Below are positions 18,108 to 26,789 of a DNA stretch of 64,000 bases, in pieces. The notes beneath the pieces are model-generated. The model saw only the letters and a program-made list of their open reading frames with translations, ran no database searches and was not told where the DNA came from. This DNA comes from Deltaproteobacteria bacterium. Lineage in GTDB: Bacteria > Myxococcota_A > Polyangia > Polyangiales > JADJMO01. The position numbers were made by a program, and so were the translations under genes. The stretch spans positions 1 through 64,000 of the forward strand of contig JANYDK010000140.1 of assembly GCA_025363655.1 (NCBI GenBank). The letters are read 5' to 3'. Position 1 is the stretch's first letter. Each line of letters begins with the position of its first letter.

Positions 18108-19520
18108 ATGGCCAACAAGAGCTACGACGCGATCGTCATCGGTGGTGGACCCGGCGGATACCCCTGCGCCATTCGCTTGGGCCAGCTCAAGCAGAAGGTG
18201 GTCTGCATCGAGAAGGCCGAGCTCGGCGGCGTCTGCCTCAACTGGGGCTGCATCCCGAGCAAGGCGCTCATCGCCGCGGCGCACCTCTACGACAAGATGG
18301 GGCACGCCTCCGAGATCGGCATCATGGGCGCCGGCAAGCCGTCGATCGACGCGCCGAAGATGCAAGAGTGGAAGGGCGGCATCGTCAAGAAGCTGGTCGG
18401 CGGCGTGCGCGGCCTCCTCAAGGCCAACGGCGCCGAGCTCATCGCCGGCACCGCCACCGTCACCGGCCCCAACACGGTCGAGGTCGTCACCGCCGAGGGC
18501 ACGAAAGAGACGCTCGAAGCGAAGTCGATCGTCATCGCCACCGGTTCGAGCACCATCGAGATTCCGACGTTCAAGTTCGACGGCAAGACGATCATCGGCG
18601 CGAAAGAGGCGGTCTCGCTCACGACCATCCCCAAGCGCCTCCTCGTCATCGGCGGCGGCGTCATCGGCCTCGAGCTCGGCTGCGTCTACCAACACTTCGG
18701 CGCCGAGCTCACCGTCGTCGAAGCGATGCCGACGCTCCTTCCCGGCACCGACGCCGACTGCACCGCGGTCGTCGAGCGCGCCATCACCAAGCGCGGCGCC
18801 AAGATCTACAAGAACGCCAAGGCCCTCGGCTACGAGCGCGCGGCGAACGGCGCGCTCAACGTCAAAATCGACGTCGCTGGCAAAACCGAGACGATCGAGA
18901 CCGACGTCGTCCTCGTCGCCGTCGGCATGCGACCGAACAGCAAGGGCGTCGGCCTCGAGGCAGCGGGCGTGAAAATCGACGCGCGCGGCTTCGTCCCCAC
19001 CGACACCTACGGGCGCACCAACGTGCCGAGCATCTACGCCATCGGTGACGTCAGCGGCCCGCCGCTCCTCGCCCACAAGGCCACGAAAGAAGGCGAAATC
19101 ATCGCCGAGGTGATCGCCGGTCACAAAGCAGCCAAGGACTGGGTCACCATCCCCGGCGCCATCTTCACCGATCCGGAAATCGCCGCCGCCGGCATGACGG
19201 TCGAGCAGGCGAAGGAGAAGGGCATCGAGGTCAAGGTCGGCAAAATGCCGTTCTCCGCCAGCGGCCGCGCGATGGCCGTTCGCGAGACCGACGGCTTCGT
19301 CAAGACGGTGATCGACGCCAAGACGCATCAGCTGCTCGGCGTCCACATCGTCGGCCCCAACGCCAGCGACCTCATCAGCGAAGCCGCGCTCGGCCTCGAG
19401 ATGGCCGCCTTCGCCGAAGACGTCAGCATGACGATTCACCCGCACCCGACCTTGGGTGAAGCGATGGGCGTGTCTGCCGCGCACGCGCTCGGCCACGCGA
19501 TCGACATCCTCAACAAGTAG
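18108..19520 (+). CDS. lpdA: Dihydrolipoyl dehydrogenase
   Basis: 470 residues from the ATG at 18108, which has GGAGGG 8 bases upstream. FAD-binding GGGPGG (12-17), redox-active disulfide C43-C48 in GVCLNWGCIPSK, NAD-binding GGGVIGLELG, the second FAD motif YAIGDV and the C-terminal HPHPTLGEA with the catalytic His/Glu pair are all present. It re-oxidises lipoamide in the pyruvate, 2-oxoglutarate and branched-chain dehydrogenase complexes or the glycine cleavage system. No E1 or E2 genes are nearby, so it may serve several complexes. Full length, no anomalies. Confidence 0.95.
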   Translation: MANKSYDAIVIGGGPGGYPCAIRLGQLKQKVVCIEKAELGGVCLNWGCIPSKALIAAAHLYDKMGHASEIGIMGAGKPSIDAPKMQEWKGGIVKKLVGGVRGLLKANGAELIAGTATVTGPNTVEVVTAEGTKETLEAKSIVIATGSSTIEIPTFKFDGKTIIGAKEAVSLTTIPKRLLVIGGGVIGLELGCVYQHFGAELTVVEAMPTLLPGTDADCTAVVERAITKRGAKIYKNAKALGYERAANGALNVKIDVAGKTETIETDVVLVAVGMRPNSKGVGLEAAGVKIDARGFVPTDTYGRTNVPSIYAIGDVSGPPLLAHKATKEGEIIAEVIAGHKAAKDWVTIPGAIFTDPEIAAAGMTVEQAKEKGIEVKVGKMPFSASGRAMAVRETDGFVKTVIDAKTHQLLGVHIVGPNASDLISEAALGLEMAAFAEDVSMTIHPHPTLGEAMGVSAAHALGHAIDILNK

Positions 19521-19670
19521 CGAGAGTTTCGAGCGAGAGCAGGAGGTCCCGCTTCACGTGGCGCGTTGCTGTGGCGCGATGGTCGTGGGGCGGGGGAACG
19601 TCGCGCATTGCATCGGCGGCCTGCCAACTTGGAACGGTCGAGGCTGGGAACTGCGGCCAAGCTCGAAGAC

Positions 19671-19868
19671 GCGGGCTAAAGCGCTAAAGCCTACGGCATC
19701 GAGTTGGTTCAAGCCCGGCTTCGCCGGGCTTCGCTCCCGACTTCCGACTCTGCGCCGACATTGCGCGAAGCGATCACGAGATGTGGTTCGGCACCATCCG
19801 TGGAAGCCGCTCGAAGCCCGGCGAAGCCGCGTTTTGAGTTCCTCGATGCCGTGGGCTTCAGCCCGCGG
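19671..19868. repeat. Inverted pair of REP-like elements
   Basis: Two copies of an element of about 60 bases face each other in the gap between lpdA and the convergent lipoprotein gene: left arm 19671-19735, right arm 19811-19868. They share, in inverted order, CGCGGGCT, a GCCTACGGCATCGAG-type block (19 of 21 positions) and CGGCTTCGCCGGGCTTCG. Each arm has its own small palindrome; the left one is a perfect 9-bp stem with a 3-base loop (19711-19731) and could terminate lpdA. The rest of the 361-base gap (19521-19670) shows nothing. Confidence 0.6.
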
Positions 19869-19881
19869 TGTCCATCAAAAC

Positions 19882-21249
19882 TCACAACCCCGCCGTGCTC
19901 GTCGGCCCAGTGTCGACCACCTCGAAGTCGCTCCCGTGGATCTTCCCGAAGGCGGAGATGATCAAGTCCATGACGGTGTCTCCGCCCCCCTTGTCCGCAG
20001 CCCAACCGTCGTGCTCTTCGCCGCTGATGTACCAATTCGATCCGTTGTCCGCGAGGATGATTCCGTACTTCTTCATCGCGGTGAGAATCACCTGCGCCTC
20101 GGTGCTGTAGCTGCTGATCGCGATGCCCGCCTTCAAGCGCAGGCGCAGTCCCATCGGCGGCTGGGTCGACGACGAGAGGCCGGCGGCGTGGGTCGCCGGG
20201 TGCACATAGCCTTGGTATGTATTGTCCATCGTGAAGCGAATGGCGTGGCGAATCGCGCCTGCTTTCACCTCGTCGTAGCGCACGAGGCCAGGGAGAATCG
20301 GCAAGCCGGCGGCGTCCGCTGACGTCCAGCCGTCGGGGCGCAGGGCGTTGGTGCCGAGGTGGAAGATGGCGCCGTTGGCCGCGCTCCATCCCGAGCCGCT
20401 GAAGGCGACGGTCTGCCACAGCTCGTAGAGCGTGCAGTTGTTGGGAGCGCCGGCGGTGTCGAGGAAGAGCAAGTGCGAGTCGCTCGGTCCTTCGATCTTG
20501 CAGCTGCTCGGGATGGGATAGCACCACGACGATCCGTCGGCGCACGCGAGCTTGTCGCTCTCGCCCGGGCCCCAGCTCGTCGTCCACGTCATCTTCTGCG
20601 GCGGCGCGCCGGTGCCGGTGTTGTAGGGGATGCCGTAGTTCTCGGTGAACGTGCCCCAGTCCGGATGCAAAGCCGTCGTGAGGTGCATCGTGGTGGCGAA
20701 CGTCGCGGCCGACGGATGCAGGGGATAGCTGGAAATATCGGTGTTCCAGGGGTTGTCGGGCGGATAGATACGACAGGGTCCGATCATCGGCGCGGCGCCG
20801 GGAGGACCACTGTCGACGGGCGCGGTGTCGGCGGCAGAGCCGCTGTCGGTCACCGCCGCATCGGTCTTGGTCCCCGAGTCGGTCGCCGCATCGGTCTTGG
20901 TTCCCGAATCGGTCGCGGTCGAAGAATCGGCCTTGGTCCCCGAGTCCGTGGCGGTCGACGAGTCGGTACCGCCGTCCGTACCCGTGGACGTGTCGGTGCC
21001 GCCGTCCGTACCCATGGAGGTGTCACTCGTCGATCCACTGTCGCCCTTGGTCGCGGTGTCGGTGGGATCGACGCGCGTGTCGCGTCCGCCGGTGTCGATC
21101 GACGGATCCCCCGAGTCGGCTCCGTCGTCGCTGCCGCCATCGCTCCCGCTACACGCAGAGAGGGAGACCAGCGAACCGACCGAGAGGAAGCCGACGAGCG
21201 AGCCGAGGACCGAGCTGACGAGTAGGCGGCGATGCATGCTCCTGTTCAT
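19882..21249 (-). CDS. Lipoprotein with Thr/Asp/Gly-rich linker, paralogue of 25259
   Basis: 455 residues from the ATG at 21249, with GAAGGG upstream; an internal ATG at 21237 is possible. A signal peptide ends at the lipobox LSAC. About 110 residues of low-complexity TDSGT/TDGGTD repeats follow, then a globular domain from about residue 155. It carries PDNPWNTDIS, LHPDWG, NYGIPY, ADAAGLPILPGL, HPATH, PPMGLRLRLKA, DNGSNWY and KIHGSDFEVV. The same landmarks recur in order in the gene at 25259, so the two are paralogues. The family appears among secreted proteins of myxobacteria and streptomycetes; I cannot name a function. It diverges from the FHA-sigma54 gene at 21372 across about 120 bases. 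Confidence 0.75.
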   Translation of the reverse strand: MNRSMHRRLLVSSVLGSLVGFLSVGSLVSLSACSGSDGGSDDGADSGDPSIDTGGRDTRVDPTDTATKGDSGSTSDTSMGTDGGTDTSTGTDGGTDSSTATDSGTKADSSTATDSGTKTDAATDSGTKTDAAVTDSGSAADTAPVDSGPPGAAPMIGPCRIYPPDNPWNTDISSYPLHPSAATFATTMHLTTALHPDWGTFTENYGIPYNTGTGAPPQKMTWTTSWGPGESDKLACADGSSWCYPIPSSCKIEGPSDSHLLFLDTAGAPNNCTLYELWQTVAFSGSGWSAANGAIFHLGTNALRPDGWTSADAAGLPILPGLVRYDEVKAGAIRHAIRFTMDNTYQGYVHPATHAAGLSSSTQPPMGLRLRLKAGIAISSYSTEAQVILTAMKKYGIILADNGSNWYISGEEHDGWAADKGGGDTVMDLIISAFGKIHGSDFEVVDTGPTSTAGL

Positions 21250-21371
21250 TGCAAACCCTTCGCCGCTCTCGTGGCGACGTGATTGCACGGTATTTCTCGA
21301 CGATTTGTGCTCCCCGTGCTTCGCTATCGCCGGACCGTTCCGCTGGGTGTTCCGTAACACCGTTCCGAATC

Positions 21372-22778
21372 ATGCCTACCGACACGCTGACGACCAACGA
21401 AGCGGGTGAAGGGCTCCCCGACGGGCCCGTCGAGCTCTCGCCGTTTCTCTTCTTGGTGATCAGCGGAACGAAGCCGCGCGCCGGTGGGCTGGCGCTGCCG
21501 CTGCTCGGCGTCGACGAGGTGCGCATCGGTCGAGGCGCGGCCCGTCGCGTGCGTCGGAGCTTCGAAGGAAGTCGCGAAGTGCTGCGGCTCGACCTCGAGA
21601 GCGCCGTCGTCTCCACCGAGCACGCGCGCGTGCTTCCGAGCGAACGTGGGGGCGCGCTCGTCGAAGACCTCGGCAGCCGCAACGGCACCTTCGTCGACGA
21701 AGAGCGAATCACTGGGAAAATAGCGCTCAATGACGGTGCGGTGATTCGCCTCGGTGACGTCGCCTTCATCTATCGCGCGTCGCTTCCGCTCGAGCGTGGG
21801 CCCTCGCGAGAAGGCAAGAGCACGGCGTTGCCGGTCGGTCTCCGCACCTTGCGACCCGATCTCGCCGAGCGCGCGTCGGCGCTCCTTCGCGTGGCCCGCT
21901 CGCCCCTCTCGCTCCTCCTCGTCGGTGAGACGGGGAGTGGCAAAGAGCTTCACGCGCGCGCGGTGCACGACGCTTCGCAACGCGGCGGTCCCTTCGTGCC
22001 CATCAACTGCGCGGCCATCGCGCCGAGCTTGGTCGAGAGCACGCTCTTCGGTCATCGTCGCGGCGCCTTCTCGGGAGCACTGCGCGACGAGCCTGGCCTC
22101 GTCCGCGCGGCCGACGGAGGCACGCTTTTTCTCGATGAAATCGCCGATTTACCGCTCGCCGCCCAGGCCGCGCTCCTCCGCGTGCTGCAAGAGAAGGAAG
22201 TCCTCCCCGTCGGCGCGACTCGTGCAGTAGCCGTCGACGTGCGCGTCGTCGCTGCCACCCACAAGCCGCTCGAGTCGCTGGTGAGCTCCGGTCACTTTCG
22301 CGTCGACCTCTTGGCGCGCTTGCGTGGGTATCACTACGAGCTCCTCCCACTTCGTGATCGACGCGAAGATCTCGGGCTCATCGTCGCCGACTTGGCAGCG
22401 CGCTTCGATCCTGGTCAAACGCTGCGCCTCGAGCCGAACGCGGTCGCAACGGTGCTCCGCTACGACTATCCGCTGAACGTGCGCGAGCTCGAACACGCGC
22501 TCGTCGCCGCCCTCGCCGTCGCCGAGGGAGGACGCGTCTCTGCCGCGCAGTTGCCGCGCGTGATGGGCGAGCGCGCGCCGGTCTCGTCCGCGAGGGCTGG
22601 AACTACGGCAAAATTCGTCGGTGAGCCCGATCGTGACGAGCTCGTCGCGCTCCTTGCCGCCCATCAAGGGAACGTCGCCGCCGTCGCCCGCGCCGTCGAT
22701 CGCGCGCCGATGCAGGTGCGTCGGTGGATGAAGCGTCACGGAATCACCCCCGACGGATTCCGGCCCGGCGACGAGTGA
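21372..22778 (+). CDS. FHA-domain sigma54-dependent activator (second)
   Basis: 468 residues from the ATG at 21372. An FHA domain (about 50-140) carries IGRG, STEHARV and LGSRNGTFVDEERI. The AAA+ core has [14 protein letters not shown] and GGTLFLDE plus the DPGQTLRLEPNAV/NVRELEHAL region, and a Fis-like helix-turn-helix (about 425-455, VARAVDRAPMQVRRWM) ends the protein. As in the activator at 6731, the sigma54-contact loop reads GAFSGA, with Ser for Thr. The Ser/Thr kinase 14 bases downstream is the obvious candidate for supplying the phospho-Thr ligand. Targets are unknown; the divergent lipoprotein gene is a plausible one. Confidence 0.92.
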   Translation: MPTDTLTTNEAGEGLPDGPVELSPFLFLVISGTKPRAGGLALPLLGVDEVRIGRGAARRVRRSFEGSREVLRLDLESAVVSTEHARVLPSERGGALVEDLGSRNGTFVDEERITGKIALNDGAVIRLGDVAFIYRASLPLERGPSREGKSTALPVGLRTLRPDLAERASALLRVARSPLSLLLVGETGSGKELHARAVHDASQRGGPFVPINCAAIAPSLVESTLFGHRRGAFSGALRDEPGLVRAADGGTLFLDEIADLPLAAQAALLRVLQEKEVLPVGATRAVAVDVRVVAATHKPLESLVSSGHFRVDLLARLRGYHYELLPLRDRREDLGLIVADLAARFDPGQTLRLEPNAVATVLRYDYPLNVRELEHALVAALAVAEGGRVSAAQLPRVMGERAPVSSARAGTTAKFVGEPDRDELVALLAAHQGNVAAVARAVDRAPMQVRRWMKRHGITPDGFRPGDE

Positions 22779-22792
22779 ATCGTCGCGCTACA

Positions 22793-24310
22793 ATGGCCGC
22801 GATGCTCGAGCGCAGTCCCGAATCGTCGAACGCCGCCGTGCCCTCGGCCGGCACGGTGATCGACGGCAAATGGGAGCTCGAGGCGGTGCTCGGTCGCGGC
22901 GCGATGGGCGTGGTCATCGGGGCGCGTCATCGCGTGCTCGGGCAGAAGGTCGCCATCAAGTTCCTCTCCAAGGCCGGTGACGAGGTCGCGCGCGAACGCT
23001 TCTTCCGCGAGGCGAAAATCATCGCCTCGCTCCGCTCCGAGCACGTCGTGCGTGTCATCGACGTCGGCACCACGCGCATCGATCGCGACGACGTCCAGTT
23101 CATCGTCATGGAGCGGCTCGAGGGTGAGACGGTCTCCTCGCACCTCGCGCGCAGCGGTCCACTGCCGCCCGACGAAGCCGCCGAGATCGTCTACCAGGCG
23201 TGTCTGGCGATGAGCGAGGCGCACGCGCTCGACGTCGTGCATCGCGATCTCAAGCCGGGGAATCTGTTCCTCTCGCGTCGCGACGACGGCAGCCTGCTCA
23301 TCCGCGTGCTCGACTTCGGCGTCTCCAAGTTGGGTGGCAAGGAAGACACCGAGCTGACGACGACGACGACGCTCATCGGTTCCCCCGCGTACATGGCGCC
23401 CGAGCAAGTGAAGAGCGCGAAGTACGTCGACGCCCGCACCGACCTCTGGGCGCTCGGCGTCATCCTCCATCGTCTCCTCAGCGGAAGTCTGCCTTTTTCA
23501 GGCGAATCGGCGATGGAGATGTGTGCGTCGATCCTCTCGGAAGAGCCGGCGTCGCTCGACGTCGCGGTGGTGCCGGCGGGGCTCGTCGGCGTCGTCCGTC
23601 GCGCGCTGAAGAAGTCGCCCGCCGCACGCTTCCACACCGCGCGCGAGATGGCCGAGGCGCTCGCGCCCTTCGCCGGAAGACCGACGAGGCACAGCGGGCC
23701 GATTGAAGTGGCGTCGTTCGAAGAAGATCCGACCTCGACGCCCGACCATGCGTCGATGACGGCCGAGGTCGGTCGGTCTCTTCCGCGCGCGGGCACCCTC
23801 GACGTCCGCGAACCGGGCAGCACGACGAACATCGATCGTGGCCCGCCGAGCATGACGCACGCGGTGGCGATCAGCGAAGGGAGCCTCGCCGAGAGCGTGT
23901 CGCCGGTGCAGATGCCGCGGCGTCGTGGCGCGTGGGCCGTCATCGGTGTGCTCGCGCTCCTCACCTTTGGGGGCCTCGGTCTCTATGCGCGCATGCGCTC
24001 CGAGGCGGTTCCCGAGGTGGTGACGAGCGCGCGTGAGACGCCGAGCACGCAGCCTCGCCCGACGACGATCGCGACGTCTTCCACGACGTCTTCCGTCATG
24101 CCTTCGAGCGACGTGATCTCGGACGGCGCCGAAGCAGCGGCCGACTCGACGGTCGCGCCGGTGACCTCGAAGGTGGCGCAGCCCATGCCCTCGACGAAGA
24201 CGAAACCGCTGAAAAAACCGTACATTCCTGGGCCATCGCCGAAGCCGACGACCGCCAAGAGCGGAGCGCCGCCGCTCTCGTCGTTGGGGAAGCTCCTCGA
24301 TGATCACTAG
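22793..24310 (+). CDS. Membrane-anchored Ser/Thr protein kinase (second)
   Basis: 505 residues from the ATG at 22793; an ATG at 22802 is equally possible. Kinase domain about 20-295: GRGAMG loop, KVAIKFL lysine, HRDLKPGNLF catalytic loop, VLDFGVSK, GSPAYMAPEQ and TDLWALGVI, all intact. A Ser/Thr/Asp linker leads to one transmembrane helix (about 380-400, AWAVIGVLALLTFGGLGLYA) and a Thr/Pro/Lys tail with no sensor domain. The gene sits between the FHA activator and a TPR protein and overlaps the latter by 11 bases, so the three are probably translated together. This kinase-plus-TPR pairing is common in myxobacteria. Confidence 0.93.
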   Translation: MAAMLERSPESSNAAVPSAGTVIDGKWELEAVLGRGAMGVVIGARHRVLGQKVAIKFLSKAGDEVARERFFREAKIIASLRSEHVVRVIDVGTTRIDRDDVQFIVMERLEGETVSSHLARSGPLPPDEAAEIVYQACLAMSEAHALDVVHRDLKPGNLFLSRRDDGSLLIRVLDFGVSKLGGKEDTELTTTTTLIGSPAYMAPEQVKSAKYVDARTDLWALGVILHRLLSGSLPFSGESAMEMCASILSEEPASLDVAVVPAGLVGVVRRALKKSPAARFHTAREMAEALAPFAGRPTRHSGPIEVASFEEDPTSTPDHASMTAEVGRSLPRAGTLDVREPGSTTNIDRGPPSMTHAVAISEGSLAESVSPVQMPRRRGAWAVIGVLALLTFGGLGLYARMRSEAVPEVVTSARETPSTQPRPTTIATSSTTSSVMPSSDVISDGAEAAADSTVAPVTSKVAQPMPSTKTKPLKKPYIPGPSPKPTTAKSGAPPLSSLGKLLDDH

Positions 24311-25262
24311 GAGGGTGATCGCGCTTTCGGTCCTCTTGTCGCTCGTAGCGCTCCCAGCGCGTGCCGACGATTCCGAAGCGGCCGGCGACGCGCTCTTCAA
24401 CGAAGGCAAAGCGCTCCTCGAGGCGAAGGACTACGCCGCGGCGTGTCCCAAGCTCGCCGAGAGTCATCGCCTCGAGCCGCGTGGACGCACCGCGCTCGCG
24501 CTGGCGATTTGTCGCGAAGGCGAGGGCAAGACGGCATCGGCCTTCGCCGCCTACCAAGAGGCCCTTTTTTACGCCAAACGCGACAAGCGCAAAGACCGCG
24601 AAGACGTCGCCTCCGCCAAGTTGATCGAGCTCGAGCCGCTGCTCCCCAAGCTGCGCGTCGTCGTCTCTGCAGATGCGAAAGCGCAGAGCGTCCGCGTGGC
24701 CATCGATCAAGACGCGCTCAAGGCCACGCTCGAGGGCGTGCCGATGCCGATCGATCCGGGAACACACGAAATCTCGGTCTCTGCGGCCGGGCACGCCACG
24801 CACGTCGAGACCCTCGTCGCCACGCCCGGCAAGCTCGTCGAGATCACCATCGCTCCGCTCGCGGTCGAGAAGAAGGACGCGCCACCACCACCTCCTCCTC
24901 CCATCTCGACGTCGTCGGGTGGTAGCGGCACGCGCACGCTCGGCTACGTCATCGGCGCGGTCGGCCTCGCCGGCACGCTCGTGGGCGGCTATTTCGGCCT
25001 CCGCGCGCTCTCGATCGGCAAAGACGTCGACGCGCGATGCCCGAACGATCCGTGCAGCGATCGTGGCGCGCTCGACGACAACGATCGCGCCCATCGCTAC
25101 GCACGCATCGCCGACGTCGGTCTCCTCGGCGGTGGCGCGTTGATCGTCGTCGGCGCCTCGCTCGTCCTCTTCGGTGGCTCCTCCTCGGCGACGGTGGAGA
25201 AGGCGCCGACCGTCGCGTTCGGCAAAGATTCGGCGTTCGTTCACTGGGGGATGTCGTGGTGA
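24300..25262 (+). CDS. Exported TPR/PEGA-like protein with two C-terminal membrane helices
   Basis: 320 residues; the ATG overlaps the kinase's 3' end. A signal peptide (to about residue 22, LPARADD) is followed by TPR-like helices (about 25-120, GKALLEAKDYAAACPKLAESH) and a PEGA-type beta domain (about 125-185, LEGVPMPIDPGTHEISVSAAGH). A Pro-rich spacer and two hydrophobic segments (about 216-238 and 276-296) finish the protein. Such proteins accompany myxobacterial Ser/Thr kinases and are thought to act in the periplasm or envelope. It overlaps the next gene by GTGA. Confidence 0.75.
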   Translation: MITRRVIALSVLLSLVALPARADDSEAAGDALFNEGKALLEAKDYAAACPKLAESHRLEPRGRTALALAICREGEGKTASAFAAYQEALFYAKRDKRKDREDVASAKLIELEPLLPKLRVVVSADAKAQSVRVAIDQDALKATLEGVPMPIDPGTHEISVSAAGHATHVETLVATPGKLVEITIAPLAVEKKDAPPPPPPPISTSSGGSGTRTLGYVIGAVGLAGTLVGGYFGLRALSIGKDVDARCPNDPCSDRGALDDNDRAHRYARIADVGLLGGGALIVVGASLVLFGGSSSATVEKAPTVAFGKDSAFVHWGMSW

Positions 25263-26230
25263 GGCGTCGCATCTTGGCCATCTCGCTCTTCGCGCTGACG
25301 GCGTGCGCGCAGGTCGCTGGCCTCAAAGACATCGCCTACGATCCCGACGCAACGAGCGACACGACGTCACCGGGCGGCGGTCCGACTCTGGCCGGCTGCC
25401 CCATGTTCCCCGCCGACAACGAGTGGAACCGCGATATTTCCAGCGATCCCGTCGATCCCGCGTCGGCGACGTACATCGCCTCGATGAGCCCCGACAAGTC
25501 CCTTCACCCCGATTGGGGCTCGGTCAGCGACAACTACGGCATTCCGTATGCGGTCGTCCCCAAGCAGCAGACGCCCGTCGACATCAACTTCCTCAACAGC
25601 GCCGAGAGCGACCCCGGCCCCTATCCGATTCCCGCCGACGTGCCGGTCGAGGGCGGCGATGCGCACGTGCTCGTCCTTCAACAAGACACCTGTGTGCTCT
25701 TCGAGATGTACAAGGCCGTCAAAGATCCAGCCAGCTCCGGCTGGCACGCGACCTCGGGCGCGCGCTTCGTCCTCAGCAAGAACACCCTTCGCAGCGACGG
25801 CTTCACCTCCGCCGACTCCGCCGGTCTCCCCATCCTCCCCGGCCTCGCACGCGTCGACGAAGTGCTCGATCGTCGAGAAATCAAGCATGCTTTGCGCTTC
25901 ACCGCCTCGATGACCCAGGCCGCCTTCGTCCATCCGGCGACCCACTTCACCGGCGCGTCGCCCAACCCCGCGCTGCCGCCGATGGGTCTGCGCGTCCGCC
26001 TCAAGGCGTCGTTCGACACGTCGAGCTTCAGCCCCGACACGCGCGTCGTTCTCGTCGCCCTCAAACGCTACGGGATGTTCCTCGCCGACAACGGCACCGA
26101 TTGGTACGTCACCGGCACCCGCGACGAACGTTGGGCCGCCGACATCATGGACGCGATGGTGACCGAGATGCGCAAGGTGCACGGGAGCGACTTCGAAGTC
26201 GTGAAGGTGGGGACGATTCAGACGAGGTAG
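25259..26230 (+). CDS. Lipoprotein, paralogue of 19882
   Basis: 323 residues from the GTG at 25259, overlapping the upstream TGA. The start is fixed by the signal RRRILAISLFALTAC with lipobox LTAC immediately after. A short spacer, without the repeats of its paralogue, leads to the shared domain: PADNEWNRDIS, LHPDWG, NYGIPY, ADSAGLPILPGL, HPATHF, PPMGLRVRLKA, DNGTDWY and KVHGSDFEVV. It is the fourth gene of the run starting at 21372, which suggests that the FHA/kinase pair governs it or its context. Function unknown; ligand or carbohydrate binding is possible but not shown. Confidence 0.75.
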   Translation: MRRRILAISLFALTACAQVAGLKDIAYDPDATSDTTSPGGGPTLAGCPMFPADNEWNRDISSDPVDPASATYIASMSPDKSLHPDWGSVSDNYGIPYAVVPKQQTPVDINFLNSAESDPGPYPIPADVPVEGGDAHVLVLQQDTCVLFEMYKAVKDPASSGWHATSGARFVLSKNTLRSDGFTSADSAGLPILPGLARVDEVLDRREIKHALRFTASMTQAAFVHPATHFTGASPNPALPPMGLRVRLKASFDTSSFSPDTRVVLVALKRYGMFLADNGTDWYVTGTRDERWAADIMDAMVTEMRKVHGSDFEVVKVGTIQTR

Positions 26231-26236
26231 CTGTCT

Positions 26237-26261
26237 CATCCCCGGCCGTCGCCGGGGCCCC
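26237..26261 (-). repeat. Palindromic intergenic repeat, copy 2
   Basis: The reverse complement matches the element at 13586-13610 at 24 of 25 bases. It lies between the stop of the lipoprotein gene and the stop of the Rieske gene, so again in a convergent junction. Confidence 0.6.
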
Positions 26262-26761
26262 TACGGCACGGCGCGCTGATGGGCGGGCACGATCGCGCTG
26301 CGGTCGACGAACACCTTTCGCCCACAAATCGTCAGCAAATAGTGCGGTAAATTCTTCGTCGCCGGGCCCTTGGTGACCTGACCGTTGCCGTCGAACTCGG
26401 CGCCGTGACACGGGCAGCTCGCGCGGCCGAACGCGTCGGCGACAATGAGCGCGCAGCTTTCGTGTGTGCAGATGGCCGAGTAGGCATAGAGGCCGTTGTC
26501 GTCGCGGACGATGAACATCCGCGCATCGCCGACGCCGACGAGGGACCAGCTCCCGGAAAAGTCGTCGACCGAGCCTTGGTAGACGCCGGGGCAGCTCGGG
26601 GCGTCGGCGGAGACGTCGTTCGCGTCGGCACCTGCGTCACCTGCGGCGTCGCGCGATGCATCGAGACCTGATGCATCTGGAGCGGGAGTTTCGTGCTTGC
26701 TCGCGCAGCCGATGACCGCGGCGCCTCCGAGGACGAGGAGTCGCCGCCGATCGATCCCCAT
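26261..26761 (-). CDS. Rieske [2Fe-2S] lipoprotein
   Basis: 166 residues from the ATG at 26761. The N-terminus DRRRLLVLGGAAVIGC combines a twin-arginine-like motif with a lipobox (VIGC), suggesting a Tat-exported lipoprotein, as expected for a pre-folded iron-sulfur protein. An Asp/Ala-rich spacer follows. The Rieske domain (about 75-160) has both cluster motifs: CTH at about residue 99 and CPCH about 20 residues later, with HGAEFDGNG. It would carry electrons in the periplasm, like arsenite-oxidase small subunits or stand-alone Rieske proteins. Its partner enzyme is not visible here; the acyl-CoA dehydrogenase is divergent. Confidence 0.85.
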   Translation of the reverse strand: MGIDRRRLLVLGGAAVIGCASKHETPAPDASGLDASRDAAGDAGADANDVSADAPSCPGVYQGSVDDFSGSWSLVGVGDARMFIVRDDNGLYAYSAICTHESCALIVADAFGRASCPCHGAEFDGNGQVTKGPATKNLPHYLLTICGRKVFVDRSAIVPAHQRAVP

Positions 26762-26789
26762 CCATTTAGAGTAGTACGATCGCCTCGCG

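Noticed and set aside
18090-19496. 468-codon minus-strand frame opposite lpdA
   Set aside because: No domain, composition typical of an antisense shadow, and lpdA is unambiguous.
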